Shown here one piece after another: positions 1 through 7,210 of a stretch of DNA of 11,839 bases; the first letter of the stretch is position 1; each line of letters opens with the position of its first letter. This DNA comes from Puniceicoccales bacterium (GTDB lineage Bacteria; Verrucomicrobiota; Verrucomicrobiia; Opitutales; JAIRLM01): NCBI GenBank assembly GCA_031258995.1, contig JAIRMB010000072.1, positions 1 to 11,839 on the forward strand, read 5' to 3'. A program made the translations under genes and the position numbers. A model generated the notes under the pieces. That model saw only the letters and a program-made list of their open reading frames with translations. It had not been told where the DNA came from and made no database searches.

Positions 1-2
1 AA

Positions 3-197
3 TTCGCCGGCACGGCCCGCGGCAGCGCGGGCGGGCTGGAAATTCCGCAACCTTCGTTGAAGGGCGGTTCCACGGCCGGCGAGCTGGGCCTCTCCTACCG
101 GCCCACCGCCGCCGCCGCCATCGACCTTTCCCTCCACGGCTCCACCGGCATACAGAAGAGCGTAAGCGGCTCCCTGCGAGCAAGATATGCGTTCTGA
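3..197 (+). CDS. Autotransporter-like beta-barrel protein, C-terminal fragment
   Basis: This is the last 64 codons of a gene that begins before the window, read in the frame that starts at base 3 and ends in TGA at 195-197. The peptide has the look of the end of an autotransporter beta-domain: a GELGLSYRP segment, then the alternating strand IDLSLHG, then a turn (TGIQKSVSG) and a last strand SLRARYAF. It ends in Phe preceded by aromatic and alternating residues, which is the usual outer-membrane insertion signal of such barrels. By family knowledge the whole protein would be a large surface or secreted protein with an N-terminal signal peptide and passenger; none of that is visible here. The fragment is Gly/Ala/Ser-rich. 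The match is by pattern only, but the terminal strand and final Phe make a barrel likely. Confidence 0.7.
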   Translation, partial: FAGTARGSAGGLEIPQPSLKGGSTAGELGLSYRPTAAAAIDLSLHGSTGIQKSVSGSLRARYAF

Positions 198-212
198 GGA
201 GCGGCGAAGGGG

Positions 213-244
213 TTCCGGAAATTCCTAATTCCGGAAATTCCCAA
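213..244. repeat. Two tandem copies of a 16-bp unit
   Basis: The unit TTCCGGAAATTCCTAA at 213-228 is followed directly by TTCCGGAAATTCCCAA at 229-244, with one mismatch. Each copy contains the palindrome TTCCGGAA. The pair lies in the 86-base gap between the autotransporter fragment and thiN, just before a GC-rich hairpin. It could be a tandem operator or simply a local duplication; nothing in the sequence decides. Confidence 0.75.
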
Positions 245-259
245 TTGCTAAAACTTCGG

Positions 260-278
260 GCCCCCGCGGCGCGGGGGC
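260..278 (+). promoter_or_regulatory. Perfect GC hairpin in front of thiN
   Basis: GCCCCCGC (260-267) pairs perfectly with GCGGGGGC (271-278) around the loop GGC. The stem ends five bases before the ATG at 284 and contains the only purine-rich stretch (GGGGG, 273-277) that could serve as the ribosome binding site. It could be an intrinsic terminator of the upstream gene, though only ATAAAAT and no T tract follows, or a structure that limits thiN translation. The structure is seen directly; either role is inference. Confidence 0.45.
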
Positions 279-283
279 ATAAA

Positions 284-991
284 ATGCGTTGGCGAAAGGC
301 ACTGAAAATCTTTTCTGCGTCCGTGGAAGAGCACTTTCTGATCATAGCCGATGGACAGACGGATTTTGCAGACGCGGAGCAGCTACGTGCTCTGCGGGCC
401 GGCCGGGTTCTGATTGCGCTGGACGGTGCTGCTAATTTTTTACGAGGAAAAGATATAGCGCCCGATTTGGCCATTGGCGATTTCGACTCCATTAGCCGGG
501 GGACACGGGCATTCCTGGAGGAGCGGGGGACGGAATTTTTGTTCTGCGCCGACCAGAATACGACGGACCTGGAAAAGGCGCTGATCTACCTTGGCGAGAA
601 AGGTTGCGCTTCGGTACGGGTTCTGCACGGCCTGGGCGGTCGGCTGGACCACGCTCTAGGGAACGTCACTTTTTTAAAAAAATATGCCAAAGTGGTCCCC
701 AATCTTTCTCTTACTACGGAAAGGGGACAAATCTTCTATTGGGAGGATGCGCACATCGCTCTGTGCGCACCGGCCGGCGCCCATTGCGGCTTTTTCGGCT
801 TTCCGCTGGCCCACATCAGCGCCGACGGCCTGCGCTACGGAATGGACCGCTACCGCGTAGAGTTGGGCGTTTCGGAGAGCGTTGCAAATTCTTTCTTGGG
901 CGGGGAGGCTCATTTGACCATCGCCGGTTGGGGCCTGGCCGCCATGGACCGGTCCGTCCAGCTCATTGGGCAAAGGAAAATTGGGGAATAA
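284..991 (+). CDS. thiN: Thiamine pyrophosphokinase
   Basis: A cytosolic enzyme that transfers pyrophosphate from ATP to thiamine, giving thiamine diphosphate in one step, usually with salvaged thiamine. The 235-residue product carries the family motifs in order: DGAANFL near residues 47-53, PDLAIGDFDSI near 60-70 (catalytic and metal-binding acidic cluster), DQNTTDLEKAL near 90-100, and GGRLDH near 118-123. The C-terminal half ends with the thiamine-binding stretch SESVANSFLGGEAHLTI near 197-213. Length fits the family (about 210-240). ATG 284 is preferred over an upstream TTG at 245, which would make translation run through the hairpin at 260-278; GTG 323 is a shorter alternative. No Shine-Dalgarno other than the GGGGG inside that hairpin is visible. 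The 3' end overlaps ybeY, coming from the opposite strand, by 29 bases. Confidence 0.93.
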   Translation: MRWRKALKIFSASVEEHFLIIADGQTDFADAEQLRALRAGRVLIALDGAANFLRGKDIAPDLAIGDFDSISRGTRAFLEERGTEFLFCADQNTTDLEKALIYLGEKGCASVRVLHGLGGRLDHALGNVTFLKKYAKVVPNLSLTTERGQIFYWEDAHIALCAPAGAHCGFFGFPLAHISADGLRYGMDRYRVELGVSESVANSFLGGEAHLTIAGWGLAAMDRSVQLIGQRKIGE

Positions 992-1421
992 GAGCGCAGT
1001 TTCGCAAAAAATCCATTAGATGGGCTTCCGCCGCCCGCATGGCCGCCGCCTCTGCGGCCGTCCCGTCCGACAACCCCGCCAAATGTAGCCAGCCGTGGAC
1101 CAGGTAAAGCGTCAGCTCCTCCGATAGGTCCATGCACCTTTCCCGCGTGCAGCGAACGGCGCAGTCGACGGAAATGCAAATCTCACCGGCAAAATCCTCC
1201 GCCGGATCGCCGGGGAAGGTGATCACGTCCGTCGGCTCCGGATCCCCTAAAAACTTTCCATGCATGATCTGCAAAGTGCCGTCGTCCAGGAGTGCGACGG
1301 AAAGCTCACCGGCGGGAATGGCATAGTCGCTCCTCCCGTCCAGCGCCGCCAGAGCGCTCGCCAGAGCGTCCTCGGCGAACTTTAGCTGACGAATTCCGCA
1401 ATAGACCGCAACGGTTCGCAC
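963..1421 (-). CDS. ybeY: Endoribonuclease YbeY, 16S rRNA maturation factor
   Basis: A small metal-dependent RNase needed for 3' maturation and quality control of 16S rRNA. The 152-residue product from GTG 1421 has the expected length. Core motifs are PTDVITFP near residues 63-70, GEICIS near 79-84, and the metal site HGWLHLAG near 109-116. The usual third histidine (HGxLHLxGYDH) is replaced by Asp at about 119 (GLSDG), followed by the typical TAAEAAAMRAAEAHLM helix. I recall this Asp form in other PVC bacteria, so it is probably functional. The open frame continues upstream to 1664 but that extension is Cys/Ser-rich and unlike the family, so the short start was chosen; ribosome binding is weak (AGGGG only two bases before the GTG), making the start uncertain. 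The gene is convergent with thiN and divergent from the greA-like gene. Confidence 0.88.
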   Translation of the reverse strand: MRTVAVYCGIRQLKFAEDALASALAALDGRSDYAIPAGELSVALLDDGTLQIMHGKFLGDPEPTDVITFPGDPAEDFAGEICISVDCAVRCTRERCMDLSEELTLYLVHGWLHLAGLSDGTAAEAAAMRAAEAHLMDFLRNCALIPQFSFAQ

Positions 1422-1508
1422 CGCCCCTGTCCATGAAAATTGCCCCGACTGGCAAGCGTCATCTTTGTCGCTCGCCGAAAACGGGCAGGTGGCGATCTTA
1501 AACTTCAC

Positions 1509-1544
1509 TTGACAAAGAACATAAATGTCATTCGAAATCGAATG
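1509..1544. promoter_or_regulatory. Two inverted repeats in the ybeY / greA-like divergent region
   Basis: The 246-base gap between the divergent starts holds TGACA (1510-1514) matched by TGTCA (1526-1530), and directly after it CATTCG (1529-1534) matched by CGAATG (1539-1544) around AAAT. A TTGACA at 1509-1514 looks like a -35 box on the forward strand, but there is no good -10 box at the right distance. A second TTGACA is at 1611-1616. This is the natural place for the promoters of both genes; operator function is inferred from symmetry only. Confidence 0.35.
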
Positions 1545-1667
1545 GGCGTACTGTGGGGCGCCTTCCCGATAGAAATGGTCATTTTCACCTGACTCTGGAC
1601 CAGAAATTCGTTGACAGCATTTTCCCGAAATGGGGGAATGGCCATCGGCGTAGCAGGACGGCATAGG

Positions 1668-3536
1668 ATGGACGAGAGCGCGGTTGAGTCTTTAGTCGAG
1701 AAGTACCCTACCTTGGAGCGACAGCGGGACCGGCTTGGGGCCATGCGGCCCGGCGCGTTCTGTTTCCATCGCACCTTCGGCTTCGGGGAAATTGTAGAGT
1801 ATGACGCCGTTGCAAGCAGAATTCTTGTCAATTTTGAAGAAAAGCCGCGCCACGCCATCGATCCCGTTTTTGCGCTCAAGCACTTAAAAATCCTTCCGGA
1901 AGACCACATTTTGGTCCAGTTCCGCAGGGACCCGGAAGCGGTGCAAAAATTGCTGCGCGATGACCCTGCCGGTGCGTTGCAGCTCGTTCTCGCCCATTCG
2001 GAGGACTCGCGGGCGACGCAGGCGGAGATCTGCGACATACTGGGACCCATATTGGGGGAAAAGGGTTGGAAGAGCTGGTGGTTGCGCGCCAAAAGGGCGG
2101 CGGGACAAGATTCGCGGATCGCAGAGCCGGAACAGAAAAGCGGCTACTATGCCCTGCGGACGGAACCGGTAGAGCAGATCGATCGGCTGGTGGACGGCGT
2201 GCTCATGGCCAAACAGCTCTCTAAAAAAATGCAAAGTGCCCAGAAACTTTTGGACGAGGAAGATATCAGTGCACAGCCGGGGAGGGCTGTGCCGGCCTAT
2301 GAGGAGTTGCTGCGGCTCCACCGGGCCGCCGTGGGTGCCGGCACTGATTTGGACCGCCTGGAGTTGCTGTGGCTCTGTGGGGACTTTGCAGCTGCCCTTG
2401 GCGTGGATTTGCCGGACGACATTTCCCGCGAAGAAACCATTCGCTCCATCGGCGCAGTGGTTGATTTGGCAAATAGTCTCTCCATGGTCCAGCTGGGGCG
2501 ATTCCTTACCGATATGAGAAAGTGCTTCCCGGAGACGTTCCTTGCCACCTGCCTGCTCCTCGTGCGCAATTGCACTGGCCGTACCGTCAGCTGCACGGTA
2601 AATTTCCTATTGGCGAATGGCCATCGGGAGGACCTATGCAGTTCGCTGGAGCAGTGGCTTCGGGACGGGTCCATGCGGGCGTCGCTGTTGGATTGGGTGA
2701 TCCGAAATCGAAGTCAGGGAAAGTATCGGGAGTTGCTGGCGCCGCTAGTCGGACCCAAGCTGCTTCGGCTTGCCCTAGCCGCCGTCGACCAGGAGTCTCT
2801 CCGGCAGAGCGGGACCCGCAAAATCCCTCTCGCGGAAACTATCTCTAGCGATAAAGCGCTGGTGGAAGAAATTTTAGCCCTTGATACGCAAGAAATGGCC
2901 CGAGACCTGGCCCAGATGGTGCTGGCCAACCAAGGATTCGATCCGCTCACCAGGCGCTCCATCCTGGCCCGCTTTATTCGTATTTTCCCAGAATTGCAGA
3001 AGCTGCTCGACGGAAGATCGGTCGGTACGTCCGCTGCCGGACAGGCGGAAGAGACGACATTGCTAGTATCGCAGGCCAGTTTGGACGCGGTAAAAGCGGA
3101 ATATGAGCAGCTAGTAACGGTTCGCATTCCCGCCAACACGGCAGCCGTGGAAACGGCCCGGGAGGAAGGGGATCTGCGAGAAAACTCGATGTATAAGATG
3201 GCCCGCCAGGAGCAGGATGTGCTACTGGCTCGCAAGGCACAAATTGAAAAAGATCTGCGGCGGGTTCAGGTGGTGGATTTTGCCAACGTTGCCGTGGATA
3301 GGGCTCGGATTGGAAGTGCCGTAACTCTCGTCGACGGAAAGGGTAAAAAAGAGAGGCTGGCCATTTTGGGCGCCTGGGATAGCGATCCTGCGAAAAAGAT
3401 CATCGCCTATCTGACTCCGCTGGGCCGCTGCATTCTAGGGAAAAATGTGGGCGATAGCGTGGAAATGGAGGGGCAGAGCCCGCGCACAATTTTCGCCATC
3501 GAACGTTGGGTGGACGTGGCGGCGGCTAAGCGCTAG
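1668..3536 (+). CDS. greA: GreA-type transcription elongation factor with long N-terminal extension
   Basis: GreA binds the RNA polymerase secondary channel and stimulates cleavage of backtracked transcripts. The canonical part is the last ~155 of 622 residues: a coiled-coil hairpin from about residue 468 with the acidic tip motif EEGDLREN at 499-506 (D502 and E505 match the catalytic acidic pair), then the C-terminal FKBP-like domain with YLTPLGRCILGKNVGDSVEM. The N-terminus (about 28-80) holds a compact module with HRTFGFGEIVEYD and FALKHLKILPEDHIL, joined by a long, mostly helical middle region. Standard GreA is about 160 residues; the long form is known to me from Chlamydiae and Opitutae, so it is a lineage trait, not a random fusion. 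ATG 1668 is chosen because AGGA lies at 1655-1658, nine bases upstream; the frame is open from TTG 1611. cdsA follows after 33 bases. Confidence 0.9.
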   Translation: MDESAVESLVEKYPTLERQRDRLGAMRPGAFCFHRTFGFGEIVEYDAVASRILVNFEEKPRHAIDPVFALKHLKILPEDHILVQFRRDPEAVQKLLRDDPAGALQLVLAHSEDSRATQAEICDILGPILGEKGWKSWWLRAKRAAGQDSRIAEPEQKSGYYALRTEPVEQIDRLVDGVLMAKQLSKKMQSAQKLLDEEDISAQPGRAVPAYEELLRLHRAAVGAGTDLDRLELLWLCGDFAAALGVDLPDDISREETIRSIGAVVDLANSLSMVQLGRFLTDMRKCFPETFLATCLLLVRNCTGRTVSCTVNFLLANGHREDLCSSLEQWLRDGSMRASLLDWVIRNRSQGKYRELLAPLVGPKLLRLALAAVDQESLRQSGTRKIPLAETISSDKALVEEILALDTQEMARDLAQMVLANQGFDPLTRRSILARFIRIFPELQKLLDGRSVGTSAAGQAEETTLLVSQASLDAVKAEYEQLVTVRIPANTAAVETAREEGDLRENSMYKMARQEQDVLLARKAQIEKDLRRVQVVDFANVAVDRARIGSAVTLVDGKGKKERLAILGAWDSDPAKKIIAYLTPLGRCILGKNVGDSVEMEGQSPRTIFAIERWVDVAAAKR

Positions 3537-3569
3537 TGTGATGCGGCCGTACGACCGGAGCAGAAGGCC

Positions 3570-4391
3570 ATGGCGCGAAGAATTCTTGGGACTTTTTTTC
3601 TCCTTGCGATCGTCGGATTCGCCATCGGCTCACTGGGAGCCGGCGGTGCCGTTCTTCTGCTGGCGCTGCTGGCACTGCTTTCTCAAGTTGAACTCTGTCG
3701 ACTTTTGGAGCGCTTTTCCGGCAAGCCGGACCTGGGCCCGCTACTCTTTTGGACCGCAGCCATACTATTAGGCTCCTGGTACTTGCGCCAGCCGCAGGCC
3801 GGCATTTGGCTCAGCCTTCTTGCCCTGCTCTATCTGCTGGCTAGCGCCGTAGTCCGCCTGCCGCCCTCCCAACTCCTCAGTCATCTGGCACCATCCCTTT
3901 TCGGGATTTTATACATTCCTTTCACGATGCAGTTCGGCATCCTGCTCTTGCGTTGGGGAGAGAGGAAGTGGGAAGGCCTCTGTCTGCTAGGCTGGACTGT
4001 GGCGGTGAGTAAACTTAACGACATTGGCGGCCTACTGGTTGGCGGTAGTTGGGGGCACCATCCGTTTGCAACGGAATACAGTCCGCAAAAAACCTGGGAA
4101 GGCTTCTTTGGCGGACTGCTTACGGCGGCCGCCGGCGGGCTCGCGCTTTGCTCCATTGCCCACTGGTTTTGCGATTTTCCCATTCCTTTCTGGCTCTCGC
4201 TGCCGCTTTCAGCCCTGCTGGCCGTCGTCGGAACCATCGCGGACCTGCTCGAATCAGCCCTGAAACGGCAGGCCGGCACCAAAGATTCCGGCCGTCTCAT
4301 CATCGGCATTGGCGGCTGCTTGGATCTCTGCGACAGTCTATTGCTGACCTTCCCAACGACTTATATTTTTTTACAGCTCGTTTTGCCATGA
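3570..4391 (+). CDS. cdsA: Phosphatidate cytidylyltransferase (CDP-diacylglycerol synthase)
   Basis: An integral membrane enzyme that makes CDP-diacylglycerol from phosphatidate and CTP, the branch point of phospholipid synthesis. The 273-residue product is of family length and has many hydrophobic segments (about 5-47, 56-72, 78-95, 106-127, 136-160, 178-200, 206-228, 255-272). Motifs: KLNDIGGLLVG near 148-158, SPQKTWEGFFGG near 171-182, and the C-terminal signature SALKRQAGTKDSG near 229-241 followed by IGIGGCLDLCD at 245-255. The usual PGHGGxxDRxD has lost its His (now Ile) and Arg (now Leu); both Asp residues (252, 255) and the Lys-Asp pair (238-239) remain. Chlamydial CdsA has a similar GLGGVLDM form as I remember it. 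The start has GGAG at 3557-3560, nine bases upstream. The stop is three bases from dxr. Confidence 0.9.
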   Translation: MARRILGTFFLLAIVGFAIGSLGAGGAVLLLALLALLSQVELCRLLERFSGKPDLGPLLFWTAAILLGSWYLRQPQAGIWLSLLALLYLLASAVVRLPPSQLLSHLAPSLFGILYIPFTMQFGILLLRWGERKWEGLCLLGWTVAVSKLNDIGGLLVGGSWGHHPFATEYSPQKTWEGFFGGLLTAAAGGLALCSIAHWFCDFPIPFWLSLPLSALLAVVGTIADLLESALKRQAGTKDSGRLIIGIGGCLDLCDSLLLTFPTTYIFLQLVLP

Positions 4392-4394
4392 AAA

Positions 4395-5570
4395 ATGGAC
4401 GGCCGTCGTAGCGTAGTTCTGCTGGGCGCCAGCGGCTCCGTCGGCGGGACAGTTTTGGAGCTGCTGCGGCGGAATCGGGAGCAGTTCCATCTGTTGGGGC
4501 TATCAGTACACCGGAACCTTGCAGCGGCAGAGCGGATGATAGGAGAGTTTTCTCCTAAATTTCTCGCAGTGACCGGCTTGTCGGAAAAGGAATTTCCAAA
4601 GCGCTTGCCCGTGCGCCATTTGCCGATTTGTGAATTGGCCGGCCTGGAGGAGGCGGACTATGTCGTCGTGGCCGTGCCGGGCCCCGCCGCTCTCCGTCCC
4701 CTGCTCGCCGCCATCGCGGCCGACAGGCGCATCATTTTGGCCAATAAGGAATCCATCGTTACAGCCGGTGCCATCGTCCGCGACGCACTGTTCCGCTCCC
4801 GAGCACTCCTACTGCCGGCCGATAGCGAGCACTGCGGAATTTTCCAATGTCTCTCCGGCGAAGTAAATTTTCGCGGCGTCTTTCGCCGATCCGAAAGCCT
4901 GCGGAAAGTTTGGCTGACTGCTTCCGGAGGACCATTTTGGGATTGGGACCGGGAGCGACTCGGCCGGGCCAGCGCCGGTGAGGCCCTGCGCCATCCTAAT
5001 TGGTCCATGGGGGCTCGTATTTCCGTCGATTCGGCCACTTTAGCCAATAAGGGCATGGAAGAAATTGAAGCCGGCTGGCTCTACGGACTTCTTCCCGAAG
5101 AAATCGGCGTTCTGGTTCACCGCCGCTGCCTAGTGCACGGCATTGTAGAATTTTGCGACGGGTCCCTGCTGGCCCAAATTAGCCCCACATCCATGGCTTT
5201 TCCCCTCACCTACTGCCTGCACTACCCGCACCGGCGGCCGACGGGCGAGCGGCCGCTAGATCTGCAGTTCTTTTCCGAATGGAATTTTTGCTCCCCGGAT
5301 CGGGAACGCTTTCCCTGCCTCGCCATTGCCGAAGAGGCCTTTCGCCGTGGCCAGTCGGCCCCGTGCGACTTCGAGGCGGCCGATCGAGTTGCTGTGGAAG
5401 CTTTTCTTAGTAAGAAAATTGGCTTTGGAGCCATCCCGCAACTGATCGAGGAGGTCCTTGTCCGCCGTGCTCCCGTGCCACTCGTCGACCCGGATGCGGT
5501 GGAGGCCCGCCAGGAAGAGGTTCAGCGGCTGGCCCAACGGCTTTTGAAAAATTTTGCGCACCGCTGCTAA
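4395..5570 (+). CDS. dxr: 1-deoxy-D-xylulose 5-phosphate reductoisomerase
   Basis: The second enzyme of the MEP isoprenoid pathway, converting DXP to 2-C-methyl-D-erythritol 4-phosphate with NADPH and a divalent metal; target of fosmidomycin. The 391-residue length is typical. Visible motifs: NADPH-binding LLGASGSVGG near 9-18, LANKESIV at 115-122, metal-binding ADSEH at 142-146 (D143, E145), substrate-binding TASGGPF at 175-181, HPNWSMG at 200-206, and DSATLANKGMEEIEA from 212 with the third metal ligand E222. Some C-terminal conserved stretches are altered: the usual HPQSIVHSMVE reads HRRCLVHGIVE (242-252), and NAANE before the AV helix reads FEAAD (326-330). The catalytic metal and substrate residues are kept, so activity is likely. 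ATG 4395 follows the cdsA stop by three bases and has no clear Shine-Dalgarno of its own, suggesting translational coupling. Confidence 0.93.
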   Translation: MDGRRSVVLLGASGSVGGTVLELLRRNREQFHLLGLSVHRNLAAAERMIGEFSPKFLAVTGLSEKEFPKRLPVRHLPICELAGLEEADYVVVAVPGPAALRPLLAAIAADRRIILANKESIVTAGAIVRDALFRSRALLLPADSEHCGIFQCLSGEVNFRGVFRRSESLRKVWLTASGGPFWDWDRERLGRASAGEALRHPNWSMGARISVDSATLANKGMEEIEAGWLYGLLPEEIGVLVHRRCLVHGIVEFCDGSLLAQISPTSMAFPLTYCLHYPHRRPTGERPLDLQFFSEWNFCSPDRERFPCLAIAEEAFRRGQSAPCDFEAADRVAVEAFLSKKIGFGAIPQLIEEVLVRRAPVPLVDPDAVEARQEEVQRLAQRLLKNFAHRC

Positions 5571-5583
5571 GTGAATGTGAACA

Positions 5584-5624
5584 AATTCGCAGGCATATTG
5601 GGCGAATTGACGGGGATCTTTTTT
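5584..5624 (+). terminator. Possible weak terminator between dxr and mutL
   Basis: AATTCGC (5584-5590) pairs perfectly with GCGAATT (5602-5608) around an 11-base loop, and a run of six T lies at 5619-5624. The T run is ten bases from the stem, so this is a poor intrinsic terminator. The TTGACG at 5607-5612 could instead be a -35 box, though no good -10 follows. The gap holds no gene. Confidence 0.25.
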
Positions 5625-5641
5625 GCCACTAGGTCCATTCC

Positions 5642-7210
5642 GTGGATCGTCCCGTTCGCCGTTTGTCGGAAATTCTCGTCAACCGCGTAGCTGCGGGAGA
5701 AGTCATTGAGCGGCCCGCCTCCGTCGTCAAAGAGCTGGTGGAAAATGCCATTGACGCTGGAGCAGGAGAAATTTGCGTGAGCTTTCGCAGGGCGGGAAAG
5801 GATTTTATCGCCGTCGAAGATGATGGCTCCGGCATGGCCCACGAAGACGCTCTGCGGGCATTGGAGCGGCACGCGACGAGTAAAATTGCCTCCTTTGAAG
5901 ATTTGAGCGCCATTCGCTCCTTCGGCTTCCGCGGCGAGGCGCTGCCGTCCATTGCCAGCGTGGCCCGCCTGACTCTCCGCACCCGCCGGGAAAGGGACGA
6001 ATTGGGAACGGAAATTGTCGTAGACGATGGAGCGCAAGTTTCCGTCCGAGAGGTGATTGCGGCGCACGGCACGGCCGTTCGGGTGGAACACCTTTTCCAG
6101 TCGGTGCCGGCGCGGAGAAAATTTCTCCGCACAGATCAGACGGAGGCCAATCACATCGTTGAGACCGTGCGTTCCTTCGCACTGACTTTCCCGCAGATCG
6201 CTTTCCGCCTGCGGCACGGCGAACGGACCATCTTCGACGTGACGCGCGGCGACCGGGTGAGCCGCATCCGCCAGCTTTGGGGCGACGTTCTCGCCGATCT
6301 GCTATTTCGCATCGAGGCGGGGGAGGGCGACAGGCGATTGGAATGGTTTGTAGCTCGACCTGGGTACTTTTCTCCGACGGCCGCACCGGAAATGCTCTTC
6401 TTTGTCAATGGCCGTCAAATTCGCTCTAAAGATTTGAGAGAATGGACATTAGAGTCTTGCGCGGCCCACTTCTCCCGCTGCTCCACCTTGCCCAGCTTCC
6501 TATTTCTCGAATTGCCGCCGAGTCAGGTGGATGTGAATGTGCATCCGGCAAAACGGGAAGTGCGTTTTTCCGGCCGGGCGGCCTTGCGTGAGTTCCTTGT
6601 GCGCGAGCTGGGGCATGGCTTATCCGCCCGAAACGCACCAATTTACATAGCCACGCCGACGAGACGTGGTCCCTCGCCGTCAGAGGCGGAGGCCGTTCCT
6701 GAGGAGAGCCATTCGGGCGAAAGGTGGCGACCAGCCAGCGTCCTCGAAGAGTCTCTCCAAGAGGACAGCTGCCGCAAGGACCGGGCGCCACCCGCCCCTG
6801 CCGCGGCGTCTCCCGCAAACTCAAATGAAGGAACCACAAACTGGCGCTACGTCGGCTCTTGGGACCCGGACTACGCCCTCTTTGACAGCGGTACGGGGCT
6901 GATTTTCTTCAACGTAGGTACAGCTACAGCCTACCTGACCCAGCGCCATGCCACGGCGCAGCGCCCACCCTGCCAAGGGCTACTGCTCACCGAAACGGTT
7001 CCGAGCTATTGGGGTGGTGAAGACCTCGATATCCTCCCGGGGGATCGCGCCACGGACCACCGAATGAGAGCCGCTCCAATGGCTAAAACATCCACGCAGG
7101 AACGGCACGCCACAGAGTTACTCGGGACCGTGCTCTCGACGGCCCCCTCGCAACTGCCGGCCTTCTGCTGCGAAATCTCCCGCTCCGAAATCCGCAGACG
7201 CTTTCTCTAA
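5642..7210 (+). CDS. mutL: DNA mismatch repair protein MutL, short C-terminal domain
   Basis: MutL is the ATP-driven linker of mismatch repair, coupling MutS to strand incision and helicase loading. The N-terminal GHKL ATPase half is intact: AAGEVIERPASVVKELVEN (residues 17-35, catalytic E31, Mg ligand N35), DDGSGM near 60-65, RHATSKI, GFRGEAL near 95-101, FFVNGRQIR near 254-262, and VDVNVHPAKREVRF near 297-310. A low-complexity linker (about 335-400) follows. The C-terminal dimerisation domain starts at WRYVGSWDPDYALF near 402 and ends with CEISRSEIRRRFL, but is only about 120 residues instead of about 180. The DQHA endonuclease motif is absent (FFNVGTA in its place) and the usual CPHGRP near the end reads QLPAF. 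Total 522 residues against about 600 or more. One continuous frame is open, with no visible frameshift. GTG start; AGG about eight bases upstream. Confidence 0.9.
   Translation: MDRPVRRLSEILVNRVAAGEVIERPASVVKELVENAIDAGAGEICVSFRRAGKDFIAVEDDGSGMAHEDALRALERHATSKIASFEDLSAIRSFGFRGEALPSIASVARLTLRTRRERDELGTEIVVDDGAQVSVREVIAAHGTAVRVEHLFQSVPARRKFLRTDQTEANHIVETVRSFALTFPQIAFRLRHGERTIFDVTRGDRVSRIRQLWGDVLADLLFRIEAGEGDRRLEWFVARPGYFSPTAAPEMLFFVNGRQIRSKDLREWTLESCAAHFSRCSTLPSFLFLELPPSQVDVNVHPAKREVRFSGRAALREFLVRELGHGLSARNAPIYIATPTRRGPSPSEAEAVPEESHSGERWRPASVLEESLQEDSCRKDRAPPAPAAASPANSNEGTTNWRYVGSWDPDYALFDSGTGLIFFNVGTATAYLTQRHATAQRPPCQGLLLTETVPSYWGGEDLDILPGDRATDHRMRAAPMAKTSTQERHATELLGTVLSTAPSQLPAFCCEISRSEIRRRFL

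Noticed and set aside
963..1664. Long form of YbeY starting at 1664
   Set aside because: The extra 81 residues are unlike any YbeY N-terminus and cross the divergent control region; the short form has the family length.
1505..2092. 195-codon reverse frame across the start of the greA-like gene
   Set aside because: Antisense shadow, Ser/Arg-rich and with no family likeness; the forward frame carries conserved motifs.
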